A stretch of DNA of 64,000 bases from Cellulomonas alba (GCF_030362835.1 NZ_JAUCGQ010000001.1:310001-374000), one strand, 5' to 3'. Positions 25,697-35,726 are shown, counted from the stretch's first letter. Numbers and translations: made by a program. Notes: generated from the sequence alone by a model not told the origin.

Positions 25697-26335
25697 GTGT
25701 CGACCGCAACGGCTGCCCCTCGCACCGCCCCTCACGTGAGCGTCAACCGACCCAACCCGGTGTCGGTAGGGACGATCGTGTGGCTGGCCAGCGAGCTCAT
25801 GTTCTTCGCCGGCCTCTTCGCCATGTACTTCACCGTCCGCGCAGCGGTGCCGGACGAGTGGGCGCTGCAGACGGAGAAGCTCAACGTCGCCTTCGCGAGC
25901 GTCAACACCACGGTGCTGGTGCTGTCGTCGGTGTCGTGCCAGCTCGGCGTCTGGGCCGCCGAGCGCTTCCAGCCGGCCCGCTCCGGCAAGCTCTGGCAGG
26001 TCAACCGCTGGGGCATGCACGAGTGGATCACGGTCACCTATCTCATGGGCGCCTTCTTCATCGGCGGCCAGATCTTCGAGTACGCGAGCCTCGTGCGTGA
26101 CGGCCTCACGATCTCCTCGAGCCCGTACGGCTCGGTCTTCTACCTGACGACGGGCTTCCACGGCCTCCACGTCGTCGGCGGCCTCATCGCGTTCCTCTTC
26201 CTGCTCGGCCGGTCCTTCTCGGCCAAGCGCTTCGGTCACCACGAGGCGACCACGGCGATCGTGACGTCGTACTACTGGCACTTCGTCGACATCGTCTGGA
26301 TCGCCCTCTTCTCGGTGATCTACCTCCTGAAGTAA
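25697..26335 (+). CDS. ctaE: Cytochrome c oxidase subunit III
   Basis: Integral membrane subunit of the aa3 oxidase, 212 residues with five membrane helices, the short form without helices I-II. Markers are [20 protein letters not shown] (conserved Glu), the [18 protein letters not shown] helix, [13 protein letters not shown] and [22 protein letters not shown] 25697 is preferred because of the -10 CATAAT 7 nt upstream; ATG 25688 would lie inside that hexamer. It heads the operon with qcrCAB, as in other actinobacteria where oxidase and bc1 form a supercomplex. Confidence 0.92.
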   Translation: MSTATAAPRTAPHVSVNRPNPVSVGTIVWLASELMFFAGLFAMYFTVRAAVPDEWALQTEKLNVAFASVNTTVLVLSSVSCQLGVWAAERFQPARSGKLWQVNRWGMHEWITVTYLMGAFFIGGQIFEYASLVRDGLTISSSPYGSVFYLTTGFHGLHVVGGLIAFLFLLGRSFSAKRFGHHEATTAIVTSYYWHFVDIVWIALFSVIYLLK

Positions 26336-26385
26336 CGCGCGCCGCGCACGTCCATCCCCACACTTTGCGAGACGAGGACCAATCC

Positions 26386-27171
26386 GTGAAGGCACTCGCA
26401 GCCCGCAGGCACGACCGGCGCGCGCCGATCGTCCTGCTCCTGCTGGCGCTGCTGCTCACCGGCGGGCTGTACGCGGCGTTCGCGCCGTCGGCCTCCGCCG
26501 CAGCTCCCACCTCGGCGAGCGCGGACGACATCGCCAAGGGCAAGCAGCTCTTCCAGGCCAACTGCTCGACGTGCCACGGGCCGTCGGCGGCGGGCACCGC
26601 GAGCGGCCCGTCGCTCATCGGCGTCGGTGCTGCCGCCGTCGACTTCCAGGTCGGCACGGGCCGCATGCCCGCCGTCATGGACGGCCCCCAGGTCGAGGCG
26701 AAGCCGGTCCAGTTCAGCCAGGAGCAGATCAACCAGCTCGCGGCCTACGTCGCGTCGCTCGGCCCCGGCCCGGCGATCCCGACCGCCGAGGAGGTCGACC
26801 CGGCGAAGGGCGACCCGGCCACCGGCATGGCCCTGTTCCGCACGAACTGCGCGATGTGCCACAACGCGGTCGGCGCGGGCGGCGCGCTGTCGCGCGGCAA
26901 GTTCGCGCCGAACCTGTGGGAGACGTCCCCCACGCACCTCTTCGAGGCGATGCTCACCGGCCCGCAGTCGATGCCGGTGTTCAACAACGCCAACCTCACC
27001 CCTGACGAGAAGCGCGACATCATCGCGTTCATCAACGAGCAGGGCGGCGCCGCTCCGGGCGGCCTCGACCTCGGTGCCATCGGCCCCGTGAGCGAGGGCC
27101 TGTGGGCGTGGGTCGTCGGCCTCGGTCTCCTCATCGGTGCGGCAGTCTGGATCGGAGCGAAGTCCTCGTGA
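26386..27171 (+). CDS. qcrC: Cytochrome bc1 complex diheme cytochrome c subunit
   Basis: Diheme cytochrome cc of the actinobacterial bc1 complex, 261 residues. It replaces a soluble cytochrome c and passes electrons directly to the oxidase. An N-terminal anchor (APIVLLLLALLLTGGLYAAF), two heme sites CSTCH and CAMCH with their Met-containing loops, and a C-terminal anchor (LWAWVVGLGLLIGAAVWIGA) are visible. GTG 26386 has GAGGA at 7 nt. Its stop overlaps the qcrA start (GTGA), so the operon is translationally coupled. Confidence 0.95.
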   Translation: MKALAARRHDRRAPIVLLLLALLLTGGLYAAFAPSASAAAPTSASADDIAKGKQLFQANCSTCHGPSAAGTASGPSLIGVGAAAVDFQVGTGRMPAVMDGPQVEAKPVQFSQEQINQLAAYVASLGPGPAIPTAEEVDPAKGDPATGMALFRTNCAMCHNAVGAGGALSRGKFAPNLWETSPTHLFEAMLTGPQSMPVFNNANLTPDEKRDIIAFINEQGGAAPGGLDLGAIGPVSEGLWAWVVGLGLLIGAAVWIGAKSS

Positions 27172-28202
27172 GCACTCACGACAACGGCCACGAGGCCGGT
27201 CACGACGTCGTCGTCCACGACGGCGACGCGCTGCCTGCACGGTTCGAGAACCCGGGGTTCGAGAAGCACCACCCGCGCATGGGTGACCTCGACGAGCACG
27301 CGAACAAGAAGTCCGAGCGCATCGTCGTCGCGCTGTTCACGATCTCGATCCTGGGCACGCTGTTCTTCCTGATCGCCTACTTCGTGTGGCCCCCGGGCAC
27401 GACTCCCGTCGAGATGCGCCGGTCGAACCTCGCGCTCGGCCTCGGGCTCGCGTTCGCCCTGCTCGGCATCGGCACCGCGGCGATCCACTGGGCCAAGGCG
27501 CTCATGAACGACCACGAGAAGTCCGAGGAGCGCCACGAGCAGCGCAGCGACGACGACACGCGCGCCGGGGCGATCGAGGTCCTCAAGGACGGCGCCGCCG
27601 ACTCGGCGATCGGCCGCCGCGGCGTGCTCAAGGGCGCCATGATCACGGCGCTCGCGCTCTTCCCGCTGCCCATCGTGCTGGCCCTCATCGGCAACATCGG
27701 CGAGGACTGGAACATCGGCCAGCTGAAGCACACGATGTGGAAGAAGGGCACGCGACTCACGACCGACCCGGTCGGCCGTCCCGTCAAGGCCTCCGACGTC
27801 ACGATCGGCTCGGTCTGGCACATCATCCCCGAGGGGCTCGACAAGGAGCCTCACCCGCTCGACGAGAAGGCCAAGGCCGTCGTGCTGCTGCTCCGCCTCG
27901 ACCCGCGCGACATCAAGCGCGAGCAGGGCGTGGGCTGGTCGTACGACGGGATCCTGGCGTTCTCGAAGATCTGCACGCACGTCGGCTGCCCCGTGGCCCT
28001 GTACGAGCAGCAGACGCACCACCTGCTGTGCCCGTGCCACCAGTCGACGTTCGACGTCGCGGACGGCGCGAAGGTCATCTTCGGGCCCGCCAAGCGACCC
28101 CTTCCGCAGCTGCCGATCACCGTCGACGACGAGGGCTACCTGGTCGCACAGAGCGACTTCCACCAGCCCGTCGGCCCGAGCTTCTGGGAGCGTCTCAAGT
28201 GA
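27168..28202 (+). CDS. qcrA: Cytochrome bc1 complex Rieske iron-sulfur subunit
   Basis: Rieske protein of 344 residues. Three membrane segments (IVVALFTISILGTLFFLIAYF; LALGLGLAFALLGIGTAAIHW; GAMITALALFPLPIVLALIG), the actinobacterial arrangement, precede the 2Fe-2S domain with CTHVGCPVALY and CPCHQSTFD, giving the two Cys and two His ligands. The third helix is preceded by GRRGVLKG, a Tat-like signal. It accepts electrons from menaquinol and passes them to QcrC. GTG 27168 and the next gene's GTG 28199 both use GTGA overlaps. Confidence 0.95.
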   Translation: MSTHDNGHEAGHDVVVHDGDALPARFENPGFEKHHPRMGDLDEHANKKSERIVVALFTISILGTLFFLIAYFVWPPGTTPVEMRRSNLALGLGLAFALLGIGTAAIHWAKALMNDHEKSEERHEQRSDDDTRAGAIEVLKDGAADSAIGRRGVLKGAMITALALFPLPIVLALIGNIGEDWNIGQLKHTMWKKGTRLTTDPVGRPVKASDVTIGSVWHIIPEGLDKEPHPLDEKAKAVVLLLRLDPRDIKREQGVGWSYDGILAFSKICTHVGCPVALYEQQTHHLLCPCHQSTFDVADGAKVIFGPAKRPLPQLPITVDDEGYLVAQSDFHQPVGPSFWERLK

Positions 28203-29926
28203 GCACCACCGCCGCCCCGACGCGCACCGAGCGGCTCGCCGCCGGCACCGCCGACTACCTGGACCAGCGCACCGGCCTCGGCGCGGCCGTCAAGACGTTC
28301 GCGCGGAAGATCTTCCCCGACCACTGGTCGTTCCTGCTCGGCGAGATCGCGCTCTACAGCTTCATCACGCTGATCATCTCCGGCATCTTCCTGACGATGT
28401 TCTTCGTGCCGAGCATGACGGAGACGGTCTACCACGGGCCCTGGGCGTCGCTGAACGGCGTGCAGATGTCGGAGGCGTTCTCCTCCACGCTGCGCCTGTC
28501 GTTCGAGGTCCGCGGTGGTCTGCTCATGCGACAGATCCACCACTGGGCCGCGCTGATCTTCATGGCGTCGATCGTCACGCACATGTTCCGGATCTTCTTC
28601 ACCGGCGCGTTCCGCAAGCCGCGCGAGCTCAACTGGCTGGTCGGCTTCACGCTGCTGATCCTCGGCCTGCTGGCCGGCTTCTCGGGCTACTCGCTGCCGG
28701 ACGACGTCCTGTCGGGCAACGGCCTGCGCATCGCCGACGGCGTCGCGCTCGCCGTCCCGATCATCGGCACCTACGCCTCGTACCTGCTGTTCGGCGGCCA
28801 GTTCCCGGGCCAGGACCTCATCCCCCGCCTGTTCACCGTGCACATCCTCGTGGTGCCCGGCCTGATCCTGGCGCTCATCGGCCTGCACCTGTTCTTCGTC
28901 GTGCTGCACAAGCACACGCAGTACCCGGGCTCGGGCCGGTCGAACAAGAACGTCGTCGGCTACCCGCTGTTCCCGATCTACGTCGCGAAGGCGGGCGGCT
29001 ACTTCTTCCTGGTGTTCGGAGTCATCGCGCTGATGGGCGCGACGATGTCGATCAACCCGGTGTGGAGCTACGGTCCGTTCGACCCGTCCCCCGTCTCCGC
29101 GGGTGCGCAGCCCGACTGGTACATGCTCTTCCTCGAGGGTGCGCTACGTCTGATGCCGGGCCAGGCCGAGATCGTGATCGGCGGCTTCACGCTGTCGCTC
29201 AACATCATCGTGCCCGCCATGATCGTGCCGGGCGTGCTCTTCACGGCGCTCGCGATCTACCCGTTCCTCGAGGCGTGGGTGACCGGCGACAAGCGTGAGC
29301 ACCACCTGCTCGACCGGCCGCGCAACCGACCGTTCCGCACCGGTTTCGGCGTCTCGCTGCTCGTCGCGTTCCTGATCCTCGTGCTCGCAGGCTCCAACGA
29401 CCTGATCGCGACGCACTTCCACCTGTCGATCAACGACATCACGTGGGCGTTCCGTGTGCTGATCTTCGTCGGCCCGTGGTTCGCGTTCTGGGTGACCAAG
29501 CGCATCTGCCTGGGCCTGCAGCGCAAGGACCGCGAGCTCGTGCTCCACGGCCACGAGACGGGCCGCATCGTGCGGTTCGCCAGCGGCGAGTACATCGAGG
29601 TGCACAAGCCGCTCGACGCGCACGAGCGCTGGATCCGCGTGCAGCACGACGCGATCCGTCCGCTCGAGATCGAGCCGGCGGAGGACTCGCGCGGAGTGCG
29701 CCGCAAGGGCTACCGCATCGACCGCATGCGCCAGCGGATCTCGACGGTCTTCTACGAGGACCGCGTCGAGCCGGTCACGCCCGCGGAGCTCGCGGCTGCG
29801 CACTCGCACGGCGAGCACGACTCGCTGGCCGCGGCAGACGCGCACGCCGAGGTCACGGCGGGAGTCGGTGCGGGCGTCGTGTCCGACGGCCGGGACCACC
29901 TGAGCGCCGACGCGCGCGATCACTGA
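28199..29926 (+). CDS. qcrB: Cytochrome bc1 complex cytochrome b subunit
   Basis: Menaquinol-oxidising diheme subunit, 575 residues. Heme-ligand helices appear as RQIHHWAALIFMASIVTHMFRIFF and FTVHILVVPGLILALIGLHLFFV; the quinone-site loop reads QPDWYMLFLEGALRL, the actinobacterial form of PEWY. About 130 extra C-terminal residues after the last helix (from IVRFASGEYIEVHKPLD) are a cytoplasmic actinobacterial extension ending in a His/Asp/Ala-rich tail. It is last gene of ctaE-qcrCAB and is followed by a hairpin terminator. Confidence 0.95.
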   Translation: MSTTAAPTRTERLAAGTADYLDQRTGLGAAVKTFARKIFPDHWSFLLGEIALYSFITLIISGIFLTMFFVPSMTETVYHGPWASLNGVQMSEAFSSTLRLSFEVRGGLLMRQIHHWAALIFMASIVTHMFRIFFTGAFRKPRELNWLVGFTLLILGLLAGFSGYSLPDDVLSGNGLRIADGVALAVPIIGTYASYLLFGGQFPGQDLIPRLFTVHILVVPGLILALIGLHLFFVVLHKHTQYPGSGRSNKNVVGYPLFPIYVAKAGGYFFLVFGVIALMGATMSINPVWSYGPFDPSPVSAGAQPDWYMLFLEGALRLMPGQAEIVIGGFTLSLNIIVPAMIVPGVLFTALAIYPFLEAWVTGDKREHHLLDRPRNRPFRTGFGVSLLVAFLILVLAGSNDLIATHFHLSINDITWAFRVLIFVGPWFAFWVTKRICLGLQRKDRELVLHGHETGRIVRFASGEYIEVHKPLDAHERWIRVQHDAIRPLEIEPAEDSRGVRRKGYRIDRMRQRISTVFYEDRVEPVTPAELAAAHSHGEHDSLAAADAHAEVTAGVGAGVVSDGRDHLSADARDH

Positions 29927-29950
29927 ATCTCGACAAGAGTTGACCGGGGT

Positions 29951-29981
29951 CGGGCGGCTCGCCGTGACGGCGAGCCGCCCG
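29951..29981 (+). terminator. Hairpin terminator of the ctaE-qcrCAB operon
   Basis: CGGGCGGCTCGCCG, loop TGA, CGGCGAGCCGCCCG: a perfect 14-bp stem 25 nt after the qcrB stop. Confidence 0.85.
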
Positions 29982-30043
29982 CTCGCGTTTCCGCCGCCGA
30001 CCGAACAGTCGGTCGCGGCCTGATGCAGGAGAGGTAATCGCGC

Positions 30044-30673
30044 ATGGCTGACTACTCACTTCCCGACCTGCCCTACGACTACGCGGCGCTCGAGCCGCAC
30101 ATCTCGGGCCGGATCATGGAGCTGCACCACGACAAGCACCACGCCGCCTACGTGACGGGTGCGAACACGGCGCTCGAGAAGCTCGCCGAGGCGCACGCGT
30201 CGGGCGACTACGCCGCGGTCAACCTCCACGAGAAGAACCTCGCGTTCAACCTCGGCGGCCACGTCAACCACTCCGTGTTCTGGCAGAACCTCTCCCCCGA
30301 GGGTGGCGACCGCCCCGACGGCGAGCTCGGTGCCGCGATCGACGAGTTCTTCGGCTCGTTCGACGCGTTCCAGAAGCACTTCGCCGCCAACGCCGTGGGC
30401 ATCCAGGGCTCGGGCTGGTCGATCCTGGCGTGGGACTCGATCGGTCAGAAGCTCGTGATCGTGCAGCTCTACGACCAGCAGAGCAACATCGCGCTCGGCC
30501 TCGTCCCGGTGGTCGTGCTCGACATGTGGGAGCACGCGTTCTACCTGGACTACGTCAACGTCAAGGCGGACTACGTCAAGGCGTGGTGGAACATCGTCAG
30601 CTGGTCCGACGCGGCGGCGCGCTTCGACCGTGCCCGCTCGCAGACCGCGGGGCTCATCGTCCCCGCCGTCTGA
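30044..30673 (+). CDS. sodA: Superoxide dismutase (Fe/Mn family)
   Basis: Cytosolic or exported dismutase of 209 residues. The metal ligands are His28 ([12 protein letters not shown]), His76 (HVNHSVFW), Asp160 and His164 ([12 protein letters not shown]). I cannot decide Fe versus Mn from sequence alone. No signal peptide is present. GGAGAGGT lies upstream of the ATG. Its position after the respiratory operon fits a role against superoxide leaked by bc1, but it has its own transcription unit between two hairpin terminators. Confidence 0.95.
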   Translation: MADYSLPDLPYDYAALEPHISGRIMELHHDKHHAAYVTGANTALEKLAEAHASGDYAAVNLHEKNLAFNLGGHVNHSVFWQNLSPEGGDRPDGELGAAIDEFFGSFDAFQKHFAANAVGIQGSGWSILAWDSIGQKLVIVQLYDQQSNIALGLVPVVVLDMWEHAFYLDYVNVKADYVKAWWNIVSWSDAAARFDRARSQTAGLIVPAV

Positions 30674-30684
30674 CGCCACAGCCT

Positions 30685-30719
30685 CGAAGGGCCGCACCCC
30701 GCACGGGTGCGGCCCTTCG
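30685..30719 (+). terminator. Hairpin terminator of sodA
   Basis: CGAAGGGCCGCACCC, loop CGCAC, GGGTGCGGCCCTTCG: a perfect 15-bp stem 12 nt after the sodA stop. Confidence 0.88.
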
Positions 30720-30739
30720 TCGTCTGGTAGACAACCGGG

Positions 30740-31468
30740 GTGCCGAGCTCGCGTGTCGACGTCGCCTGGTGGCAGGACGAGCCAGATCTCGCCGGCGCCG
30801 ACGTCCTCGTCGTGGTGGACGTCCTGAGCTTCACGACGACGCTCGCGGTCGCCGCGGACCGCGGCATCGAGGTGGTCCCGTGCGACCTGGACGGGCGCGA
30901 GGCCGCCGTGCTCGCCGAACGCCACCACGCCCGGCTCGCGTCGCACCGACGCACCGCCGGACCCGGCGAGGTGTCGCTCTCCCCCGCCTCGGTCCGCACG
31001 GCGGCGGACGTGCGCCGACTCGTGCTGCCATCCCCCAACGGCGCAGCCGTGAGCGCGGAGCTGGCCGCCTCGGGCCGCGTCGTGATCGGGGCGGCGCTGT
31101 ACAACGCGCACGCCGTGGGGCGTTGGATCCGTGCTCGCCACCCGGGCGCACGCACGCTCGTGGTCGCGTGCGGTGAACGCCGGGACGACGGCACGATCCG
31201 CCGCGCCGAGGAGGACCTCTGGGGCGCCGGTGCGGTCGTGGACGCGCTCGTCGACGGCGGCGCACGGCCGTCGGAGGCGGCGGCCCGGGCGCGAGACGTG
31301 TGGGACGGCGTCGCGGACCGCGCGCAGGCGTCGCTCCTGCCCTGCCAGAGCGGGAGGGAGCTCGCATCGGCCGGCTTCACCTCGGACGTCGTCATCGCTG
31401 CGGAGGTCGATCGCGGCGACGCGGCCGCGGTCCTGCACGACGGTGTCTACGTCCCGGTCCGGCCGTGA
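30740..31468 (+). CDS. 2-phosphosulfolactate phosphatase-like protein (ComB family)
   Basis: A 242-residue ComB-fold protein. Characteristic parts are ADVLVVVDVLSFTTTLAVAADRGIEVVPCD, LVLPSPNGAAVSAEL, VIGAALYNAHAVGRWIRAR and LVVACGERRDDGTIRRAEEDLWGAGA. ComB makes sulfolactate in coenzyme M synthesis of methanogens, but actinobacteria do not make coenzyme M, so the true substrate here is probably another phosphorylated acid. GTG 30740 lies shortly after TAGACA, a weak -10 candidate. No other sulfolactate gene is nearby. Confidence 0.82.
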   Translation: MPSSRVDVAWWQDEPDLAGADVLVVVDVLSFTTTLAVAADRGIEVVPCDLDGREAAVLAERHHARLASHRRTAGPGEVSLSPASVRTAADVRRLVLPSPNGAAVSAELAASGRVVIGAALYNAHAVGRWIRARHPGARTLVVACGERRDDGTIRRAEEDLWGAGAVVDALVDGGARPSEAAARARDVWDGVADRAQASLLPCQSGRELASAGFTSDVVIAAEVDRGDAAAVLHDGVYVPVRP

Positions 31469-31571
31469 CACCGCGTCAGCCGACCGCGTCGCACGACCGG
31501 GCACCGCTCGCCCTCGCACGCATCGCGGAGCCGGCCCTGCGGCTGCTGACCGGCCTCGTATCCTCGGCGGG

Positions 31572-32306
31572 ATGACAGGTCCGCAGCACTTCGACCGGCA
31601 CGCGAGCCTGTACACGCGGGCGCGGCCTCCGTACCCCGCAGCGCTGTGGGGCGAGCTCGCCGAGCTCGGGCTCCTCCAGCCCGGCGGCCGGGTGCTCGAT
31701 CTCGGCGCCGGCACCGGTCAGGCCACCGGTCCGCTCCTCGACGCGGGCATGCGCGTGACGGCGGTCGAACCGGGTCCGGCGCTCGCGGCGGAGCTCCGGG
31801 AGCGCTACCCGGACGCTGTCGTGCTCCCGAGCACGGCGGAGTCCGCGGTCCTGGACGCCGCGTCGTTCGACCTGGCGGTCTGCGCCACCGCGGTGCACTG
31901 GCTCGACCTCGACCTCGTGCTCCCGCGGCTGCACGACGCGCTGGCCGACGGCGGCCACCTCGCGGTCTGGATGAACGAGTTCGGCGACCCCGCGGTGACG
32001 ACGCCGTTCCGCGAGCGCGTCGGCGACATCGTGGCCCGCCGGGGCGCACCGCCTCGGACGGAGCGGGCCCTCGACCCGGCCGAGTGGCCCGTCGCTCTGA
32101 CGGCCGGCGGCCACTTCGAGGTGGTGACCGCTCGACGGTTCCGCTGGTCCGTGCGGCTGAGCTCCGACCAGGTGCGCGACCTGTTCACGACGTTCAGCAA
32201 CTGGTCGGCGGCGGAGGTCGACGAGGCTGCGGACGCGGCGCGAGAGCTCGGTGGTGTCGTCACGGAGCACTACGCGACGCCGCTCATCGTGCTGCGTCGG
32301 CGCTGA
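31572..32306 (+). CDS. Class I SAM-dependent methyltransferase
   Basis: A 244-residue methyltransferase. Motif I is VLDLGAGTGQATGPLL (about 42-57), the acidic residue after strand 2 is in VTAVEPG, and post I/II is FDLAVCATAVHWLDLD, which matches the small-molecule (UbiE/Coq5-like, methyltransf_11) group. The C-terminal FEVVTARRFRWSVRLSSDQVRDLF is typical of trans-aconitate-type relatives. The substrate is unknown. ATG 31572 follows TATCCT by 7 nt, suggesting a leaderless message. Confidence 0.87.
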   Translation: MTGPQHFDRHASLYTRARPPYPAALWGELAELGLLQPGGRVLDLGAGTGQATGPLLDAGMRVTAVEPGPALAAELRERYPDAVVLPSTAESAVLDAASFDLAVCATAVHWLDLDLVLPRLHDALADGGHLAVWMNEFGDPAVTTPFRERVGDIVARRGAPPRTERALDPAEWPVALTAGGHFEVVTARRFRWSVRLSSDQVRDLFTTFSNWSAAEVDEAADAARELGGVVTEHYATPLIVLRRR

Positions 32307-32337
32307 ACCGGGCGGCGGCGCCCGGCCCTCGCAACGG

Positions 32338-32373
32338 CGACGGCCCCCGCCAGGAAGCTGGAGGGGGCCGTCG
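32338..32373. terminator. Bidirectional hairpin terminator
   Basis: CGACGGCCCCC (32338-32348) and GGGGGCCGTCG (32363-32373) with a 14-nt loop, between the convergent methyltransferase and ctaF genes. Confidence 0.78.
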
Positions 32374-32389
32374 CTGATCCGTCGTGGGG

Positions 32390-32788
32390 TCAGTGCGCGT
32401 GGATCCCGCGGCTGAACTCGAACACCCAGCCGACGAGGCCGATGATCGCGAGCGCGACACCGATGCCGGTGAGCCAGAAGCCGACCGCCAGACCGAGGAA
32501 CGCGATCGCCGCCGCGGCACCGATGACCAGCGGCCACCACGACCACGGGCTGTACACGCCCTGGTCGCCCTGGCCCTCGGCGATCTCCCCCTGCTCGTCG
32601 TCCTCGGGCCGCGGGTCGATCCGCCGCGAGAGGAGCGCGAGATAGGCGCCGATCATGCCGACGAGGCCACCGACGAGCGGGATGCCCACGGTGCCGACGG
32701 GCTCGCCGTGGCTCCACACGCCGTAGATCAGACCGACGGGGAAGAAGAACAGGATCCCGTAGAGGAAGAGCTTGACCTCGAGCTTCAT
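32390..32788 (-). CDS. ctaF: Actinobacterial cytochrome c oxidase subunit IV
   Basis: Small accessory membrane subunit specific to actinobacterial aa3 oxidases, 132 residues. Four helices are visible: LFLYGILFFFPVGLIYGVW, GIPLVGGLVGMIGAYLALL, WPLVIGAAAAIAFLGLAVGFW and TGIGVALAIIGLVGWVFEF. The loop carries RRIDPRPEDDEQGEIAEGQGDQG. Its ATG overlaps the ctaD stop by one base (TGATG), so it is translated as part of the ctaC-ctaD-ctaF operon. Confidence 0.93.
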   Translation of the reverse strand: MKLEVKLFLYGILFFFPVGLIYGVWSHGEPVGTVGIPLVGGLVGMIGAYLALLSRRIDPRPEDDEQGEIAEGQGDQGVYSPWSWWPLVIGAAAAIAFLGLAVGFWLTGIGVALAIIGLVGWVFEFSRGIHAH

Positions 32789-34602
32789 CAGGCGTTCTCC
32801 TCGCCCTCGGTCGGCCGGTTGACCGGGTCGTCGACGATGGTCGTCGTCGACTGCTCCGACTCGCTCTCGCCGTTCACGACCCGCTCGACAGCCGACTCGG
32901 TCTCACCCGTGCGCTCGGCCTGCCAGTCGAACGGGCCGCCGCCCGGCTCGACGTAGTCCATCGCCGCGACCTCGGGGTGGTGCAGGTCGAACGCGGGGCG
33001 CTCCGAGCGGATGCGGGGCAGCGACGTGAAGTTGTGCCGGGGCGGCGGGCAGCTGGTCGCCCACTCGAGCGACGCGCCGTAGCCCCACGGGTCGTCGACG
33101 GCCACGAGCGGCGCGTTGCGCCAGGTCGTGTAGACGTTCCAGAGGAACGGGATCATCGACGCAGCGAGGATGAACGACCCGACCGTGGACAGCTGGTTCA
33201 TCCACGTGAAGCCGTCGTCCGGCGAGTAGTCCGCGTACCGGCGCGGCATGCCGAGGACGCCGAGCCAGTGCTGGACGAGGAACGTCGTGTGGAAGCCGAT
33301 GAACAGCAGCCAGAAGTGCCACTTGCCGAGCGTCTCGTTGAGCATCCGGCCCGTCATCTTCGGCCACCAGAAGTAGAAGCCCGCGAACATCGCGAACACG
33401 ACGGTGCCGAAGACCACGTAGTGGAAGTGCGCCACCACGAAGTACGAGTCGGAGAGCTGGAAGTCGAGACCCGGGCTGGACAGGATGATGCCCGTCAGGC
33501 CGCCGAACAGGAACGTGACGAGGAACCCGATCGACCACAGCATCGGCGTCTCGAACGTGAGCTTGCCGCGCCACATGGTGCCGATCCAGTTGAAGAACTT
33601 CACGCCGGTCGGCACCGCGATCAGCATCGTCATGAACGAGAAGAACGGCAGCAGCACCGAGCCCGTGACGTACATGTGGTGCGCCCACACGGTGACCGAC
33701 AGGGCCGCGATCGCGATCGTCGCGTAGATCAGGCCCTTGTAGCCGAAGATCGGCTTGCGGCTGAACACCGGCAGGATCTCGGTGACGATGCCGAAGAACG
33801 GCAGCGCGATGATGTAGACCTCGGGGTGCCCGAAGAACCAGAACAGGTGCTGCCACAGGATGGCGCCGCCGTTCTCGGGGTTGAACACCTGCGCGCCGAG
33901 CCGGCGGTCCGCACCGAGCGCGAACAGCGCCGAGGCCAGCGGCGGGAACGCCATCAGCACGAGCAGCGACGTCACGAGGATGTTCCACGTGAAGATCGGC
34001 ATCCGGAACATCGTCATGCCGGGCGCGCGCATCGTGATGATCGTCGTGATGAAGTTGACGGCGCCGAGGATCGTGCCGAAGCCGGCGAGCGCCAGGCCGA
34101 AGACCCACAGGTCGCCGCCGAGCCCCGGCGAGTACACGGAGTTCGAGAGCGGCGCGTACGCGAACCAGCCGAACGAGGCCGCGCCCTGAGGCGTGAGGAA
34201 CCCGCCCGCGGCGATGAGGCCGCCGAACAGGAACAGCCAGTACGCGAACATGTTGAGCCGCGGGAACGCCACGTCGGGCGCGCCGATCTGCAGCGGCATG
34301 ATCACGTTCGCGAAGCCGGCGAACAGGGGCGTCGCGAACAGCAGCAGCATGATCGTGCCGTGCATCGTGAACGCCTGGTTGTACTGCTCCTTCGACTGGA
34401 ACAGCTGCATGCCGGGCTCGAACAGCTCGGCGCGCATCAGCAGCGCGAGGACGCCGCCGACGAGGAACCAGATGAACGACGTGATCAGGTACAGGTAGCC
34501 GATCGTCTTGTGGTCCGTCGAGGTGACCCACTTAACGACCGTGCGACCGAGCGTCTGGCGCGAGGGCGCCAGACCGGGGATGTGCTCCGCGACCGCGGCC
34601 AT
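32788..34602 (-). CDS. ctaD: Cytochrome c oxidase subunit I
   Basis: Catalytic heme-copper subunit, 604 residues with twelve helices. Visible ligands are the low-spin heme His in [12 protein letters not shown], CuB and Tyr region [24 protein letters not shown], and the heme ligands in [13 protein letters not shown]. The D-channel Asn/Asp region ([17 protein letters not shown]) is present. About 85 C-terminal residues after the last helix (from [11 protein letters not shown]) are an acidic actinobacterial tail. ATG 34602 overlaps the ctaC stop as TGATG, favouring translational coupling. Confidence 0.95.
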   Translation of the reverse strand: MAAVAEHIPGLAPSRQTLGRTVVKWVTSTDHKTIGYLYLITSFIWFLVGGVLALLMRAELFEPGMQLFQSKEQYNQAFTMHGTIMLLLFATPLFAGFANVIMPLQIGAPDVAFPRLNMFAYWLFLFGGLIAAGGFLTPQGAASFGWFAYAPLSNSVYSPGLGGDLWVFGLALAGFGTILGAVNFITTIITMRAPGMTMFRMPIFTWNILVTSLLVLMAFPPLASALFALGADRRLGAQVFNPENGGAILWQHLFWFFGHPEVYIIALPFFGIVTEILPVFSRKPIFGYKGLIYATIAIAALSVTVWAHHMYVTGSVLLPFFSFMTMLIAVPTGVKFFNWIGTMWRGKLTFETPMLWSIGFLVTFLFGGLTGIILSSPGLDFQLSDSYFVVAHFHYVVFGTVVFAMFAGFYFWWPKMTGRMLNETLGKWHFWLLFIGFHTTFLVQHWLGVLGMPRRYADYSPDDGFTWMNQLSTVGSFILAASMIPFLWNVYTTWRNAPLVAVDDPWGYGASLEWATSCPPPRHNFTSLPRIRSERPAFDLHHPEVAAMDYVEPGGGPFDWQAERTGETESAVERVVNGESESEQSTTTIVDDPVNRPTEGEENA

Positions 34603-35501
34603 CACTTGCTGCCTTCCTGCGAGCGGGGCTCCGTGGTGCTGTGCGCGCTGTCGAGGTCCTGCTGGCGGCTCAGGTCGAGCGGCAGCGAACCCTGCTGGCC
34701 GTTGGCCTTGAGCTCCGCGATGTGCTTGTCGTAGTCGGCCTTCGTCACGACGTTGACGTTGAAGAGCATCGACGAGTGGTACTCGCCGCAGAGCTCGGCG
34801 CACTTGCCGCGGTAGTGCCCGACCTTCGTGGGCGTCACCGCGAACGAGTTCGTCTTGCCGGGGATGACGTCCATCTTGTAGAGGAACTCGGGCACCCAGA
34901 ACGAGTGGATGACGTCACGCGAGTTCAGCGTGAACAGCACGCGCTCGTCCACCGGGAGCCAGAGCGTCACCTGGTCGTCGAGCACGCCCTCTCCGGTGCC
35001 GACGTCCTGCGCGTGCTGGCCCGTCTCGAACGCGTCGTCGTCGAGGTAGTTGAAGTCCCAGCTCCACTGCTTGGCGATCACCTGCACGTGGTTCTGCGCG
35101 GGCTTCGACGTGTCCTGGATCTCCGTGACGTCGCGGTTCGTGTAGTAGAACAGCACGCCGATCATGACGATCGGGAGGATCACGTACATGATCTCGAGCG
35201 GCACGTGGTACCGGAGCTGGACAGGCAGGACGTTGTCGCCCTTGCGCTTGCGGTAGACGGCGACGCACCAGAGCATCAGGCCCCACGTGATGAGCCCGAC
35301 CACCAGCGCCGCGATCCACGAGCCGACCCACAGGTGCGTGATGCGACCGGTCTGGTCCGTGACCTCGGCGTCGGAGCTGCCGGGCAGCCATCCGCGCTGG
35401 ACCTGCTCCGAGCATCCGCTGAGCAGGAGTGCGGCGGCGGCCGTCAGGCCGGCCCAGGCGAGCGCCGGGCGACGCTTCCTGCGGGGGTTGTCCGGGTGCA
35501 C
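34602..35501 (-). CDS. ctaC: Cytochrome c oxidase subunit II, lipoprotein
   Basis: CuA-bearing subunit, 299 residues. A lipoprotein signal ends LLLSGC (Cys30), followed by two membrane helices ([22 protein letters not shown] and [21 protein letters not shown]) and the cupredoxin domain with [12 protein letters not shown] providing the Cys, His and Met of CuA. GTG 35501 has GGAAGG at about 7 nt. The -10 TAGGCT (complement of 35585-35590) implies a leader near 77 nt, long for this window and possibly a place for control. It is first gene of the ctaC-ctaD-ctaF operon. Confidence 0.93.
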   Translation of the reverse strand: MHPDNPRRKRRPALAWAGLTAAAALLLSGCSEQVQRGWLPGSSDAEVTDQTGRITHLWVGSWIAALVVGLITWGLMLWCVAVYRKRKGDNVLPVQLRYHVPLEIMYVILPIVMIGVLFYYTNRDVTEIQDTSKPAQNHVQVIAKQWSWDFNYLDDDAFETGQHAQDVGTGEGVLDDQVTLWLPVDERVLFTLNSRDVIHSFWVPEFLYKMDVIPGKTNSFAVTPTKVGHYRGKCAELCGEYHSSMLFNVNVVTKADYDKHIAELKANGQQGSLPLDLSRQQDLDSAHSTTEPRSQEGSK

Positions 35502-35584
35502 GGGGAACCTTCCACTTCCGGGCCCCGTGGCACGTCGCCGCGCGGCTGGCGGCATAGCCCGGGACCTTCGTCCTCGACGCGTGC

Positions 35585-35590
35585 AGCCTA
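35585..35590 (-). promoter_or_regulatory. Probable ctaC operon -10
   Basis: TAGGCT on the - strand, about 84 nt ahead of the ctaC start. Confidence 0.4.
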
Positions 35591-35628
35591 GCGCGCCGGT
35601 TACCCGCTTTCGCCCCGGCGACACCCCT

Positions 35629-35644
35629 TGACGACACGTTGTCA
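35629..35644. promoter_or_regulatory. Imperfect 16-bp palindrome between divergent operons
   Basis: TGACGACACGTTGTCA reads as a dyad with 6 of 8 pairs matching. It lies about 40 bp upstream of the ctaC -10 and about 70 bp upstream of the -10 of the divergent desulfurase-like gene, so a bound protein could affect either. The regulator is unknown. Confidence 0.35.
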
Positions 35645-35726
35645 GCACCGTCACATCCGCCCTCCCGCGCTGGTCGGAGGCGGTGATCCGCGTGGTCGCG
35701 GGGCGCTCGAGCGTTAACGTGCCCAG

